A stretch of 53,506 nt of DNA, taken from Chloroflexota bacterium. GTDB lineage: Bacteria > Chloroflexota > Anaerolineae > UBA4142 > SHND01. The notes under the pieces were generated by a model. It was not told where the DNA came from and did no database searches. It worked only from the letters and a program-made list of their open reading frames with translations. Shown here one piece after another: positions 6,896 to 15,729 of the stretch. The stretch lies in the NCBI GenBank assembly GCA_029778615.1, contig JAKOPZ010000217.1, forward strand, positions 1 to 53,506, in the 5' to 3' direction. Both the position numbers and the translations under genes were made by a program. The stretch's first letter is position 1. Each line of letters starts with the position of its first letter.

Positions 6896-8884
6896 TTATC
6901 TCACCACACTCTGGATTTCCTGCACCGCTTTTGGATTTTCCAACGCGCTGGTATCGCCCGGGTCATGCCCCAAATACACCGCGCGTGCCACACGCCGCAT
7001 AATTTTTGCATTGCGCGTGCGCGGCAAATCGTTCACAAAATAAATCGCTTTGGGTAATAATGCCTTGCCCAATTCATTCGCCAACAACTCGCGTAACTCC
7101 TTCTCGATTTCATCAATTCCCTTGCTACCTGTTTCCCTGTCTCCTTGATACCCCGCCTTCAGCATCACAAAACAAACAACACTCTCCCCCTTCACCTCAT
7201 CCGGCACGCCAATCGCCGCGCTTTCTTGCACGGCGGGATGACGCGCGAGCGCGGATTCCACTTCGGCAGGTCCAAGACGTTTGCCCGCGACTTTGATGAC
7301 ATCATCACTGCGTCCGAGAATGTACCAGAGCCCGTCGTCGTCAATCGCGCAAAAATCGCCGTGCACCCAAACGTTCGGAAAACGCGACCAGTACGTATCG
7401 AGATAGCGCTGTGGGTCATTCCAAAAGCCGCGCGTCATGCCAATCCACGGTTTGCGAATCACAAGTTCGCCTACGCGCCCGCGCACCGAGTTTCCATTTT
7501 CATCCACCACATCCGCGTCCATCCCCGGCAACGGTCCTGCGAACGACGCGGGTTTTTCGGGCGCGAGAAAATTGCCCATCAAAATTCCGCCCGCGATTTC
7601 CGTGCCGCCGGAATAATTGATAATGGGCAGTTGTCCGTTACCGACGGTATGAAATAACCACAGCCATGAGGTGGGATTCCACGGTTCGCCCGTTGATGCA
7701 AACGCGCGCAATGACTTCAACGAATATTTTTTCACAGGTTCGTCTCCATATTTCATCAACGCGCGCACAAAGGTCGGCGCAAGTCCGAGCAGTGAAATGT
7801 TGTGCCGTTCCACCATCGCCCACACGCGATTGGGTGCAGGATAATCGGGCGCGCCATCGTACAAAAACATCGTCGCGCCGAGCAGCAGCGTGCCATAGAC
7901 CTGCCACGGTCCCATCATCCAACCCATGTCCGTCATCCAGTAGAGCGTGTCGGTTGGTTTCACATCGAGACCGTGAAACATGTCTTGCGCGCTCTTGATG
8001 GGAAAGCCGCAATGCGTATGCACCGCGCCTTTGGGTCTGCCCGTCGTGCCGCTCGTGTAAATGAGCATCAGAATATCTTCCGCGTCGGTTCGTTCCGTGC
8101 TCGCGTCTCCTTGCCATTCATCGCCCATCGTCACCACTTCATCCCACCAATAATCGCGCCCTTTAATCATTTCAATTTTGTTTTGCGCGCGCGGTAGGAC
8201 AATTATATGTTTCACACTTGGCGCTTGACGTACTGCCTCATCCGCCGTTTGTTTCATCGGCACAACGTTCCCGCGTCGAAAGGTTCCATCGGCGGTGAAC
8301 AAGGCGCGCGCCTTCGCGTCGTTCAAACGCGTTGCGATGGCGCCTGCGCCATAGCCGCTGAACAATGGCAAAAACACCGCGCCAATTTTGGCGCTCGCCA
8401 AAACCGCAATCACGATTTCGGGAGTCATGGGCATAAACACGCCAATCGCGTCGCCTTTGCCCAAACCGAGCGCGCGCAAGCCGTTCGCCACACTCGTCAC
8501 CTCGCGGTGCAATTGTTTGTATGTCAGTTCGCGCGTCGCGCCCTCTTCGCCTTCCCATTTCACCGCAATCTGACTTTCTTTTTCCGTTCCTTGATACTTG
8601 TCCAAACAGTTGTGAACGATATTCATTTTTCCGCCGACGCACCATTTGGGAAATTGAATCCCGCGCGACAAATCTACAATCTGCGAATACGGTTCATAAA
8701 ATTGAATGTCGAGTGCGCGCAGCATCGTGTCCCAAAACCATGCAACATCGTCGGTAGATTTTTTTTGAAATTCCGCGAGCGTGTTGAATCCGTTGCGCTT
8801 GTAAAATTGATACAAATTGCTTTCGACCATTTGCGCGCGCGAAGGTTTCCACGCGACCTCGCCGCCAAATTCAAATTCTGCCAT
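6896..8884 (-). CDS. AMP-forming acyl-CoA synthetase (acetyl/propionyl-CoA synthetase-like)
   Basis: A 662-residue ANL-superfamily ligase that activates a carboxylate with ATP and CoA through an acyl-adenylate. It shows the P-loop-like A3 motif YTSGTTGRPKGAVHTH, an Acs-type YWMTDMGWMMGPW segment, NYSGGTEIAGG (A5), YILGRSDDVIKVAGKRLGP (A8 hinge) and LPRTRNAKIMRR with the catalytic Lys (A10). The N-terminal part (AWFWDTMLRALDIQFYEPYSQIVD) resembles Acs. Length and motifs fit short-chain acyl-CoA synthetases; acetate versus propionate or another acid cannot be decided. ATG 8884 is preceded by GGAGG; the longer in-frame extension lacks support. Possible role: acetate assimilation. Confidence 0.85.
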   Translation of the reverse strand: MAEFEFGGEVAWKPSRAQMVESNLYQFYKRNGFNTLAEFQKKSTDDVAWFWDTMLRALDIQFYEPYSQIVDLSRGIQFPKWCVGGKMNIVHNCLDKYQGTEKESQIAVKWEGEEGATRELTYKQLHREVTSVANGLRALGLGKGDAIGVFMPMTPEIVIAVLASAKIGAVFLPLFSGYGAGAIATRLNDAKARALFTADGTFRRGNVVPMKQTADEAVRQAPSVKHIIVLPRAQNKIEMIKGRDYWWDEVVTMGDEWQGDASTERTDAEDILMLIYTSGTTGRPKGAVHTHCGFPIKSAQDMFHGLDVKPTDTLYWMTDMGWMMGPWQVYGTLLLGATMFLYDGAPDYPAPNRVWAMVERHNISLLGLAPTFVRALMKYGDEPVKKYSLKSLRAFASTGEPWNPTSWLWLFHTVGNGQLPIINYSGGTEIAGGILMGNFLAPEKPASFAGPLPGMDADVVDENGNSVRGRVGELVIRKPWIGMTRGFWNDPQRYLDTYWSRFPNVWVHGDFCAIDDDGLWYILGRSDDVIKVAGKRLGPAEVESALARHPAVQESAAIGVPDEVKGESVVCFVMLKAGYQGDRETGSKGIDEIEKELRELLANELGKALLPKAIYFVNDLPRTRNAKIMRRVARAVYLGHDPGDTSALENPKAVQEIQSVVR

Positions 8885-8935
8885 CGTCCTGCCTCCTGCG
8901 TGAATTATGGAGAGGAATGGAGAGAATGTCAACGC

Positions 8936-9082
8936 GTCGGGCGATTAGAAATCGCGGCAACGCATAGCGAATTCGACCTACGTCGAATTAACGAATTAAA
9001 CTGTTCCAGTCAACAAAGTGCCTGTTCCGAACATCGTGAGGGATTGACATGGCAACGTGTTGCCGCGAACCATGTTCGCAAC
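8936..9082. repeat. Hairpin repeat element, copy 1 (inverted hairpin ends)
   Basis: It begins GTCGG, then hairpin 1 GCGATT-AGA-AATCGC (8941-8955), GGCAAC, hairpin 2 AATTCGAC-CTAC-GTCGAATT (8970-8989), a linear middle, GTTGCC and hairpin 4 GCGAAC-CAT-GTTCGC (9065-9079). It aligns along its length with 31306-31446 and in part with 34871-35058 and 45407-45460. It fills most of the gap between the acyl-CoA synthetase gene and the next gene. Confidence 0.85.
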
Positions 9083-9145
9083 GAATTGCGATTCGCCGAA
9101 AATTTAACGCCAATGTGAACCATATCCAACGCAAAAAATTTGTCA

Positions 9146-9175
9146 TTGACACGCGCATTTGCGTTGTGCTATAGT
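9146..9175 (+). promoter_or_regulatory. Promoter of the secreted protein gene at 9223
   Basis: TTGACA at 9146-9151, an 18-bp spacer and TATAGT at 9170-9175. This predicts a start near 9182 and a leader of about 40 bases carrying GGAGG before ATG 9223. Confidence 0.7.
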
Positions 9176-9222
9176 TTTCGCAATTTCTGAAATATCTTGC
9201 ATTGCATACATTGGAGGGTATA

Positions 9223-10857
9223 ATGAAAATTCGTTTGCTCCGCCTCAGCGCGTTCGTAGGGCTCGCACTCACCGCGCTGTTTTTGTTTGGGACGGGGACG
9301 GTGCACGCGGCAAATACCTGCACTTGGACGGGGGCTACTAGCACTGATTGGGCAAATGCTAGCAATTGGACAGATTGCGGTGGGATCGCACCGCAGTCTG
9401 CTGACACAGCCATTATTGGAAGTGCATCAAATAACCCAATTATTAGCGCGAACACAACAATTGGCACGGTTACTATCAATAATGGTGGTATTTTGACTTA
9501 TAACGGCGCTGCGGGTGTGACTCTTAGTATTTCCACATTCAACATAAATGATGGTGGCAAGTATGTTCACAACCGTGCAGCAGTAACGCCTCTTAACACC
9601 ACAAGCGGTAGAAACTTTACCTCTAGCAGCACAGTTGAATTGCAGGACTTTAGTGCGCCGTCTAGTACACTTCCGAGTTTTGGAAATCTGACAATCAACT
9701 CTAGTGGAACTATACAAATGTCGGGAAATCTTAGTACTGTGAACGGCACGTTAACCAAAAAAAATTCGGGAGATTTCCGACTGGCTACAACTCAAAGTGT
9801 TGCATTAACTATCACAGGGAACTTGCAATTGCAGTCAGGCACAATGACCGTGCAAAGCTCCAGTACCACAAATACCGCTTCTGTGGATGTCGGTGGCGAT
9901 ATCAGTATAGACCCGAGTTCAACCTTTCAAAGGGGCAGCTCTTCGGGATTGTTGACTCTTAATGTCGGGGGAAATTGGCTGAACAATGGAACATTTACAG
10001 CTGGAAATAGTAACGTTAACTTTAACGGCTCCGGCACCCAAAACCTCACCGCGAATACCTCAACAACATTCAACAACCTGACGGTGAACAACGGCGTAAC
10101 GTTAGTTGAGACTGTCGCAGCAGACAACGTCACCGTTAATGGCACATTGACTAACAATGGCACAATTCGCAAATCGCAAAGCGTGAGCGGGACCGGCGCC
10201 AAGACATTTGGGCTTGCGGGCAAATACAACGGTGCTGACCTTACAATTGACGTTACTACAGTAGGCAGTCTCTCAAACCTGCGGGTTGACCGTTTTGACA
10301 GCAACCATGTGAACGCCGCAACTGCTGAGCAAACTGGGCGCTATTGGACCATCACTGCAGAGGGAAGCAGCTTTGTTACTAACCTCACTCTGCCCCGCAG
10401 CAATCTGGGCACGCCAAGTGTATGCAAATATAGCGGAAGTGGCACGACTTGGAGCTGTGCGAATTCAAGCCAAACGAGCGACAGCGTCACTCGCAACAAT
10501 GTTAGTTCCTTCTCCGATTGGGCTGTCGGTAACAATGCCCCCACCTCCGCCCCGCTCACCAGCTTGACGGGCAAATACAAAGCCGCCAAAAAGTTGGTCC
10601 AGCTCAAATGGGAAACGGGGACCGAAGTGAACGTCATCGGTTTTAACGTCTATCGCGCCACCAAAGCCAACGGCAATTACAAAGTTGTGAACGCGGCGCA
10701 GTTGGACGCAAAAAATCCCGGCAATATTCTCGGCGCGCGCTATGCGTTCCGCGACAAAAAGGTCAAGCCGGGCAAGACCTACTATTACCAAATCGAAATC
10801 GTTCACCCCAACGCAACCAGCGAATTTTCCGATACCCTTCCGGTCAAGACAAAATAA
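9223..10857 (+). CDS. Secreted beta-helix-type surface protein with shared C-terminal module
   Basis: A 544-residue exported protein. ATG 9223 follows GGAGGGTATA, and a signal peptide ends near TVHAA. The start of the mature protein (TCTWTGATSTDWANASNWTD) is a motif of autotransporter-like or S-layer-like surface repeats. Residues ~60-330 are Asn/Thr/Ser/Gly-rich short strands (TVTINNGGILTYNG, NLTVNNGV) typical of parallel beta-helices. The last ~200 residues (TGRYWTI, SVTRNNVSSFSDWAV, LKWETGTEVNVIGFNVYRA) form a fibronectin-III-like module also found in the broken gene at 1-2972. Likely cell-surface or adhesive; no catalytic motif seen. Base composition is more A/T-rich in the repeat part than in the C-terminal module. 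Confidence 0.75.
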   Translation: MKIRLLRLSAFVGLALTALFLFGTGTVHAANTCTWTGATSTDWANASNWTDCGGIAPQSADTAIIGSASNNPIISANTTIGTVTINNGGILTYNGAAGVTLSISTFNINDGGKYVHNRAAVTPLNTTSGRNFTSSSTVELQDFSAPSSTLPSFGNLTINSSGTIQMSGNLSTVNGTLTKKNSGDFRLATTQSVALTITGNLQLQSGTMTVQSSSTTNTASVDVGGDISIDPSSTFQRGSSSGLLTLNVGGNWLNNGTFTAGNSNVNFNGSGTQNLTANTSTTFNNLTVNNGVTLVETVAADNVTVNGTLTNNGTIRKSQSVSGTGAKTFGLAGKYNGADLTIDVTTVGSLSNLRVDRFDSNHVNAATAEQTGRYWTITAEGSSFVTNLTLPRSNLGTPSVCKYSGSGTTWSCANSSQTSDSVTRNNVSSFSDWAVGNNAPTSAPLTSLTGKYKAAKKLVQLKWETGTEVNVIGFNVYRATKANGNYKVVNAAQLDAKNPGNILGARYAFRDKKVKPGKTYYYQIEIVHPNATSEFSDTLPVKTK

Positions 10858-10858
10858 A

Positions 10859-10893
10859 AAGAACCTTCCGGGAACGTGCTCCGGAAGGTTCTT
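10859..10893. terminator. Bidirectional terminator
   Basis: AAGAACCTTCCGG (10859-10871) pairs perfectly with CCGGAAGGTTCTT (10881-10893), followed by a T-rich stretch. It lies between two convergent genes. Confidence 0.88.
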
Positions 10894-10919
10894 GATTTTT
10901 CTATCCCAATCCCAATCAT

Positions 10920-12257
10920 CTATTCCGCGTACGAATCATCTGTTATCTCGAGCGCGCGGTCAATAATCTCCATCCCTTCGTCCAATTCCTCTTTGGTAAT
11001 AATGAGCGGCGGATTGACGAGGATGTTGTTCCAGCGCACGAATGTGAATAAACCATTCTCACGGAAAAATTTATTCACCACCGCCATCGCGCCCATCTCG
11101 GACGCTTTCGCATTATAGGGCGCCATCGGTTCGCGCGTCGCGCGATTTTTTACAATTTCCAAAATCGAAAACATGCCAATGTAGCGCACGTCACCGACCG
11201 ACGGATGTTTCGCTTTTAGCTTTTCGTGCCATTCGCCGAGATACTTGCCCATCTCTCGCGCGCGTTCAATCAAATTGTCTTCTTTATAAACATTGACGCA
11301 CGCAATCGCTGCCGCGCAGCCCATCGCGTGACCGCCATACGTGAGCCCCGCGTACAACACCTTATCGTCAAAATACTTGCCAATCTCTTCGCTCACAATC
11401 GTCGCGCCGAGCGGCAAGTAACTGCTCGTCAAACCTTTTGCAACGGACATGATGTCGGGTTCGATGCCCCAATGATTCACCGCGAACCATTCGCCCGTGC
11501 GTCCGAATCCGCTCATCACTTCATCCGCGATAAACAAAATGCCGTACTTGTCGCACAAATAGCGAATGCCTTGCATGTAGCCATCGGGCGGAATAATGAT
11601 GCCGTTCGTTCCCGTCACGGGCTCCATAATAATCCCCGCAATGTTGTTGGGTCCCTCAAACTGAATCGTATCCTCGACATGATTCAAACAATTCATGTTG
11701 CACGCGTCGGCATGCTCGCACCAGCGACAGCGATAGCGATACGGGTCCATGATACGCACGACGCCGGGGATGCCCGGTTCCGCAGCCCAACGACGCGGGT
11801 CTCCCGTGAGCGTCATCGCGCCCGCCGTGCCGCCGTGATACGAACGATAGCGCGCGATAATTTTTTGTTTGCCCGTCACCATGCGCGCGATTTTGATGGC
11901 GTTCTCGTTCGCTTCCGCGCCGCCCAAAGTGAAAAACGATTTCTTCAAACGCGCGGGCGTGATTTCCGCGAGCATTTCACCCAACACGCCGCGCACCTCA
12001 GTTGCCATGTACGGTGACGCATACGTGAGCGTTTCGGCTTGCGCCTGAATCGCCTTGATGACGCGTTCGTCGCCGTGACCGATGTTCACGCTCATCAACT
12101 GCGAATTCATGTCAATATATTTTTTCCCGTCGGGATCCCAAAAGTACACGCCTTTGGCGCGCGCGACGGGAATCGGATTAAACGCCGCTTGCGCGTTCCA
12201 TTCAAACAGCGTGTACTCTTTATTTAGCCGAACCATTTCGGCAGTGGGCATGGTCAT
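10920..12257 (-). CDS. Class III PLP-dependent aminotransferase
   Basis: A 445-residue fold-type I aminotransferase. The class III signature is complete: GGAEANENAIKIAR, SYHGGTAGAM, LFIADEVMSGFGRTGEW (the Asp binds the PLP ring nitrogen) and SVAKGLTSSYLPLGA with the PLP-binding Lys274. Such enzymes move the amino group of omega-amino acids, taurine or similar amines to a keto acid; the substrate cannot be read. A Cys cluster (RCRWCEHADACNMNC, residues 176-190) lies between the catalytic motifs and might bind a metal. ATG 12257 has GGAG 9 bases upstream and overlaps the stop of the upstream small gene (ATGA), so the two are translationally coupled. Confidence 0.88.
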   Translation of the reverse strand: MTMPTAEMVRLNKEYTLFEWNAQAAFNPIPVARAKGVYFWDPDGKKYIDMNSQLMSVNIGHGDERVIKAIQAQAETLTYASPYMATEVRGVLGEMLAEITPARLKKSFFTLGGAEANENAIKIARMVTGKQKIIARYRSYHGGTAGAMTLTGDPRRWAAEPGIPGVVRIMDPYRYRCRWCEHADACNMNCLNHVEDTIQFEGPNNIAGIIMEPVTGTNGIIIPPDGYMQGIRYLCDKYGILFIADEVMSGFGRTGEWFAVNHWGIEPDIMSVAKGLTSSYLPLGATIVSEEIGKYFDDKVLYAGLTYGGHAMGCAAAIACVNVYKEDNLIERAREMGKYLGEWHEKLKAKHPSVGDVRYIGMFSILEIVKNRATREPMAPYNAKASEMGAMAVVNKFFRENGLFTFVRWNNILVNPPLIITKEELDEGMEIIDRALEITDDSYAE

Positions 12258-12616
12258 TTCTGTTGGCTCCTGAATCGAGTTGGGTCTTGCGCATACAGTT
12301 CTTTCACCCACACCCAACGTGTACGAACATCTGCGAGCTCTTGTTCATCTTGCTCAAAAATCATATCCAAATGCATCGTCCACACGTAAAGTTCGTTCAT
12401 CAAAGAGAGACGTTGCTTTGGCGTTTTCCATGGTCGTTGGCGCACGAGATATTTTTCAATCGTGCTCCAGCGAGCGCGCGTCATCGGAGAGTCATCAGGT
12501 GTGAGTTTTTGGCGATTCACCATGCCCACCATTGTACGTCTTTGATTCACCACGTCAACCGCGAAATAGGGCAAACGCATTTCAAATGGCTCGGCTCGCA
12601 TGAAATAGAATTTCAC
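12254..12616 (-). CDS. Hypothetical protein coupled to the aminotransferase
   Basis: A 120-residue protein that I do not recognise, rich in Arg, Trp and Met (RARWSTIEKYLVRQRPWKTPKQRLSLMNELYVW, quoted here as two motifs: RARWSTIEKYL and LSLMNELYVWTMHLD). No signal peptide or membrane helix. It is kept as real because its TGA overlaps the ATG of the class III aminotransferase on the same strand. Starts at 12601 or 12580 are also possible. It could be a small partner or regulator of the aminotransferase; this is inference from position only. Confidence 0.5.
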   Translation of the reverse strand: MKFYFMRAEPFEMRLPYFAVDVVNQRRTMVGMVNRQKLTPDDSPMTRARWSTIEKYLVRQRPWKTPKQRLSLMNELYVWTMHLDMIFEQDEQELADVRTRWVWVKELYAQDPTRFRSQQK

Positions 12617-12754
12617 GGCTGAAAAAAAACAAAATGCGCTGCATTGAGAAGCGCCGCGCGATTTGTGCGATGCTCTGCATCGCCCCTTTTGTTCAGATGG
12701 CGATTTTAGAATCGTGACATCGAATGCCGTTTCAAATGCATTTGCCCTACCGCG
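12617..12754. other. Intergenic stretch upstream of the small aminotransferase-operon gene
   Basis: No gene is seen. It holds two small hairpins (GCGATG-CTCTG-CATCGC, and CGATT-TTAG-AATCG), but neither matches the repeat family of this window. No convincing promoter was recognised. Confidence 0.4.
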
Positions 12755-12792
12755 AAAAACAAAACGCCCGCGCTGTTCATCACAACGCGGGC
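12755..12792 (-). terminator. Terminator of clpC
   Basis: GCCCGCG (12766-12772) pairs with CGCGGGC (12786-12792). Read on the minus strand the stem is followed by GTTTTGTTTTT, a good T tract, about 30 bases after the clpC stop. Confidence 0.85.
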
Positions 12793-12823
12793 ATCCTCAT
12801 TGCTCATTCCTCAGCGCTCATCC

Positions 12824-15346
12824 CTAATTTAGGGACGGCGCGGTTTCTGCCAATTCTTCCAGCGTCTTTTCAATCGTCAACGCATCGTCAGCGACTAATT
12901 TCACTTGTCCTTCAATCACGTCGGCAATCACTTTGCTGTTGTCTTTGAATTCCCCGGACAAGACGCCTTCCGATAACGGGTCTTCGATGAGCTGTTGAAT
13001 TTTTCGTTTCAACGGGCGCGCGCCGAATTGTTGGTCATAGCCCTCCCGCGCGAGCTGCTCTTTGGCGGCAGTGGTAATTTCGAGTTCGATGGTGTGTTCG
13101 TCCAGACGCGGCTGCAATTGTTTGAGCTGCACGTCCACGATTTGGAGAATGTCGTCTTTGGTTAGCGCGCGGAACACGACCACGCCGTCAATGCGGTTGA
13201 GAAATTCGGGACGGAACAATTTTTTCAATTCGCCCATCAGCTTGTCACGCATCTTGCCGTACGCATCTTCGTTCGCTTTGACTTCGTCCTTTTTCACAGA
13301 GAAACCGAGCGAGCTGTCACGCTGAATCAAGTCTGCGCCAATGTTCGAGGTCATGACAATGATGGTGTTGCGAAAATCCACCTTGCGCCCTTTGGCGTCT
13401 GCCAAATGCCCTTCCTCCAAAATCTGCAAGAGCATGTTGAACGCGTCGGGATGCGCCTTTTCGATTTCGTCTAACAAAACAACAGAGTACGGGCGGCGGC
13501 GAATCGCTTCGGTTAATTGACCGCCTTCTTCATAACCAATGTAGCCGGGCGGCGCGCCAACCAAACGCGCGACGCTGTGTCGTTCCATAAATTCGGACAT
13601 GTCAATTTGAATCAACGTGTCCTCTTTGCCAAACATAAACTCGGCGAGCGTTTTTGCCAGCTCGGACTTGCCAACGCCGGTAGGTCCCAAAAAGATAAAG
13701 GAACCAATCGGACGCTTCGGGTCTTTGAACCCCGCGCGTGCGCGGCGCACCGCTTTGGAAATAATGTTTATCGCGTCTTCTTGCCCGACGATGCGTTCGT
13801 GCAGCGCGCTTTCCATTTTCAAAAGTCGCGTCGTTTCCGCTTCGGAAATTTGCGTAAGCGGCACGCCCGTCCACATCGAGACCACTTCGGCAATATCTTC
13901 CGCGCCCACAATCGGCATTGCCGTATCGGGGTATTCGGTAAAATTCAACTGCGCCTGTTTCAACTTTTCTTTGATTTGGCGTTCGCGATTCTGCAACTCT
14001 ATCGCTTCTTCAAACTCTTCGTCGTTCACCGCTTCTTCTTTGCGCGCTTGAATGGTTTTCAGGTCGTCGTTCAATTCTTCCCACGCGGGCGGCTTGGGCA
14101 CTTTGTACATCCGCACGCGCGACGATGCTTCGTCTATGAGGTCAATCGCTTTGTCCGGGAGGAAACGGTCGGTCACGTATCGCGCCGCGAGATTCGCCGC
14201 GCTGGTCAATGCGTCATCACCAATTTTCAACGCGTGATGTTGTTCGTAGCGTTCGCGCACGCCTTTCAAAATCGCGATGGTTTCTTCAACGCTCGGTTCT
14301 TCAACTTTGACCGGTTGGAAGCGCCGTTCGAGCGCGGCATCGGATTCGATGTGCTTGCGATATTCTTCCATCGTCGTCGCGCCCACACATTGCAATTCGC
14401 CGCGCGCCAACGCGGGTTTCAAAATGTTTGCCGCATCCACCGCGCTGCCCGCCGCGCCCGCGCCGACGACCATGTGCAGTTCGTCAATGAACAAAATTGA
14501 TTTACTGCCTTTGACTTCATCAATCACGCGCTTCATGCGCTCTTCAAATTGACCGCGATAGATTGTGCCTGCAACCAATGAACCGACATCGAGTTGCAGC
14601 ACGCGCTTGTTCAACAATTGCGGCGGCACTTGACTGGAAATAATTCTTTGCGCGAGACCTTCGACGATGGCGGTTTTGCCGACGCCGGGTTCGCCTATCA
14701 ACGCGGGATTATTTTTGGTGCGGCGCGAGAGAATTTGGATGACGCGCTCGATTTCTTTTTGGCGCCCGATGACGGGGTCAAGTTTGTTGTCTTCGGCAAG
14801 TTGCGTGAGGTCAACCGCGAGTTGGTCAAGCAGCGGCGTTTTTGATTCGCCGCGCTTTTTGGATTTCTCGGAAGATTTGCCTTCTTCGGTCTGCGACGGC
14901 GATGCGTTCATCACTTCTTTGGCAAGATTGGAACGCACTTTGTCGGGCGAGACGCCGAGCGATTTCAAAACATTGACGGCGATGCCATCGCCTTCGCGAA
15001 TGAGTCCGAGCAAAAGATGTTCGGTGCCAATGTAATGATGCCCCATGCGGCGCGCTTCATCCACCGCGAGTTCGATGACGCGTTTCGTGCGTGGGGTCAG
15101 CGATAATCTCGTACCGGGCGCGGCTTGCCCGCGTCCGACAATTTCTTCGATCACTTGGCGCACGCGCGTTTGGTCCAATCCCAAATCGCGCAAGACTTTG
15201 GCGGCAAGTCCTTCTTCCTCACGAATAAGTCCCAATAGAATATGTTCGGTGCCAATGTAATTGTGATTCAAGCGCTGCGCCTCTTCTTGCGCGAACGTAA
15301 GCACACGGCGCGCGCGCTTTGTAAATTTGTCGAATTTATCGGACAT
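12824..15346 (-). CDS. clpC: ATP-dependent Clp protease ATP-binding subunit ClpC
   Basis: The 840-residue protein has the full ClpC layout: two N-terminal Clp repeats ([20 protein letters not shown] and the second copy from about residue 84), AAA+ module 1 with Walker A GEPGVGKT near residue 220, a UVR-type middle domain ([17 protein letters not shown] near 440) and AAA+ module 2 with [20 protein letters not shown]. It unfolds substrates for the ClpP peptidase in protein quality control. The start is ATG 15346 with GAGGTG upstream; a GTG directly before is the alternative. It appears monocistronic, with its own terminator. No CtsR or McsAB genes and no recognisable CIRCE site are nearby, so its regulation is open. 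Confidence 0.96.
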   Translation of the reverse strand: MSDKFDKFTKRARRVLTFAQEEAQRLNHNYIGTEHILLGLIREEEGLAAKVLRDLGLDQTRVRQVIEEIVGRGQAAPGTRLSLTPRTKRVIELAVDEARRMGHHYIGTEHLLLGLIREGDGIAVNVLKSLGVSPDKVRSNLAKEVMNASPSQTEEGKSSEKSKKRGESKTPLLDQLAVDLTQLAEDNKLDPVIGRQKEIERVIQILSRRTKNNPALIGEPGVGKTAIVEGLAQRIISSQVPPQLLNKRVLQLDVGSLVAGTIYRGQFEERMKRVIDEVKGSKSILFIDELHMVVGAGAAGSAVDAANILKPALARGELQCVGATTMEEYRKHIESDAALERRFQPVKVEEPSVEETIAILKGVRERYEQHHALKIGDDALTSAANLAARYVTDRFLPDKAIDLIDEASSRVRMYKVPKPPAWEELNDDLKTIQARKEEAVNDEEFEEAIELQNRERQIKEKLKQAQLNFTEYPDTAMPIVGAEDIAEVVSMWTGVPLTQISEAETTRLLKMESALHERIVGQEDAINIISKAVRRARAGFKDPKRPIGSFIFLGPTGVGKSELAKTLAEFMFGKEDTLIQIDMSEFMERHSVARLVGAPPGYIGYEEGGQLTEAIRRRPYSVVLLDEIEKAHPDAFNMLLQILEEGHLADAKGRKVDFRNTIIVMTSNIGADLIQRDSSLGFSVKKDEVKANEDAYGKMRDKLMGELKKLFRPEFLNRIDGVVVFRALTKDDILQIVDVQLKQLQPRLDEHTIELEITTAAKEQLAREGYDQQFGARPLKRKIQQLIEDPLSEGVLSGEFKDNSKVIADVIEGQVKLVADDALTIEKTLEELAETAPSLN

Positions 15347-15729
15347 CACGGTATCACCTCATCCTTACGTACATCAGAAATGCGATTGGGCGTGCGATTC
15401 TCGGCTTGCGATTGCAGCATATTCATACGTGAAAAACAGAAATACAGCTGCCAACCCCTGCGCGAGCCCTGATGTTGGATGCGAAACAAGAGAGATTCTT
15501 ACAAGTCACTTGCAAATTTTGTCAGCATCAAGACGTTCATATACGCGCCCAACTTGCCATCAAAGCAATTGCTACTGATTCTAAAACAAACGCGCCATTC
15601 GCGCCATAGACCACTTGGACGATGCGCGTTCGACGCGAGAGATTTCGTTGGCAGTGAGTTGTGCGCGTTCTTAAAGAGCCAAAAAAGCAAGAACGATAGG
15701 AACCCAAAACATGAACGTACCATCCATTT
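15347..15729. other. Intergenic region upstream of clpC
   Basis: About 380 bases without a convincing gene; small open frames on both strands lack starts with ribosome sites or recognisable motifs. A weak hairpin (CGTTCTT...AAGAACG, about 15669-15698) lies downstream of the M23 gene and could serve as its terminator, although no T run follows. The clpC promoter must be here, but no clear -35/-10 pair stood out. Confidence 0.4.

Noticed and set aside
13517-14500. Long open frame on the plus strand inside clpC
   Set aside because: It is antisense to a clear clpC reading frame and has no recognisable domain; the high GC codon bias opens such shadows.
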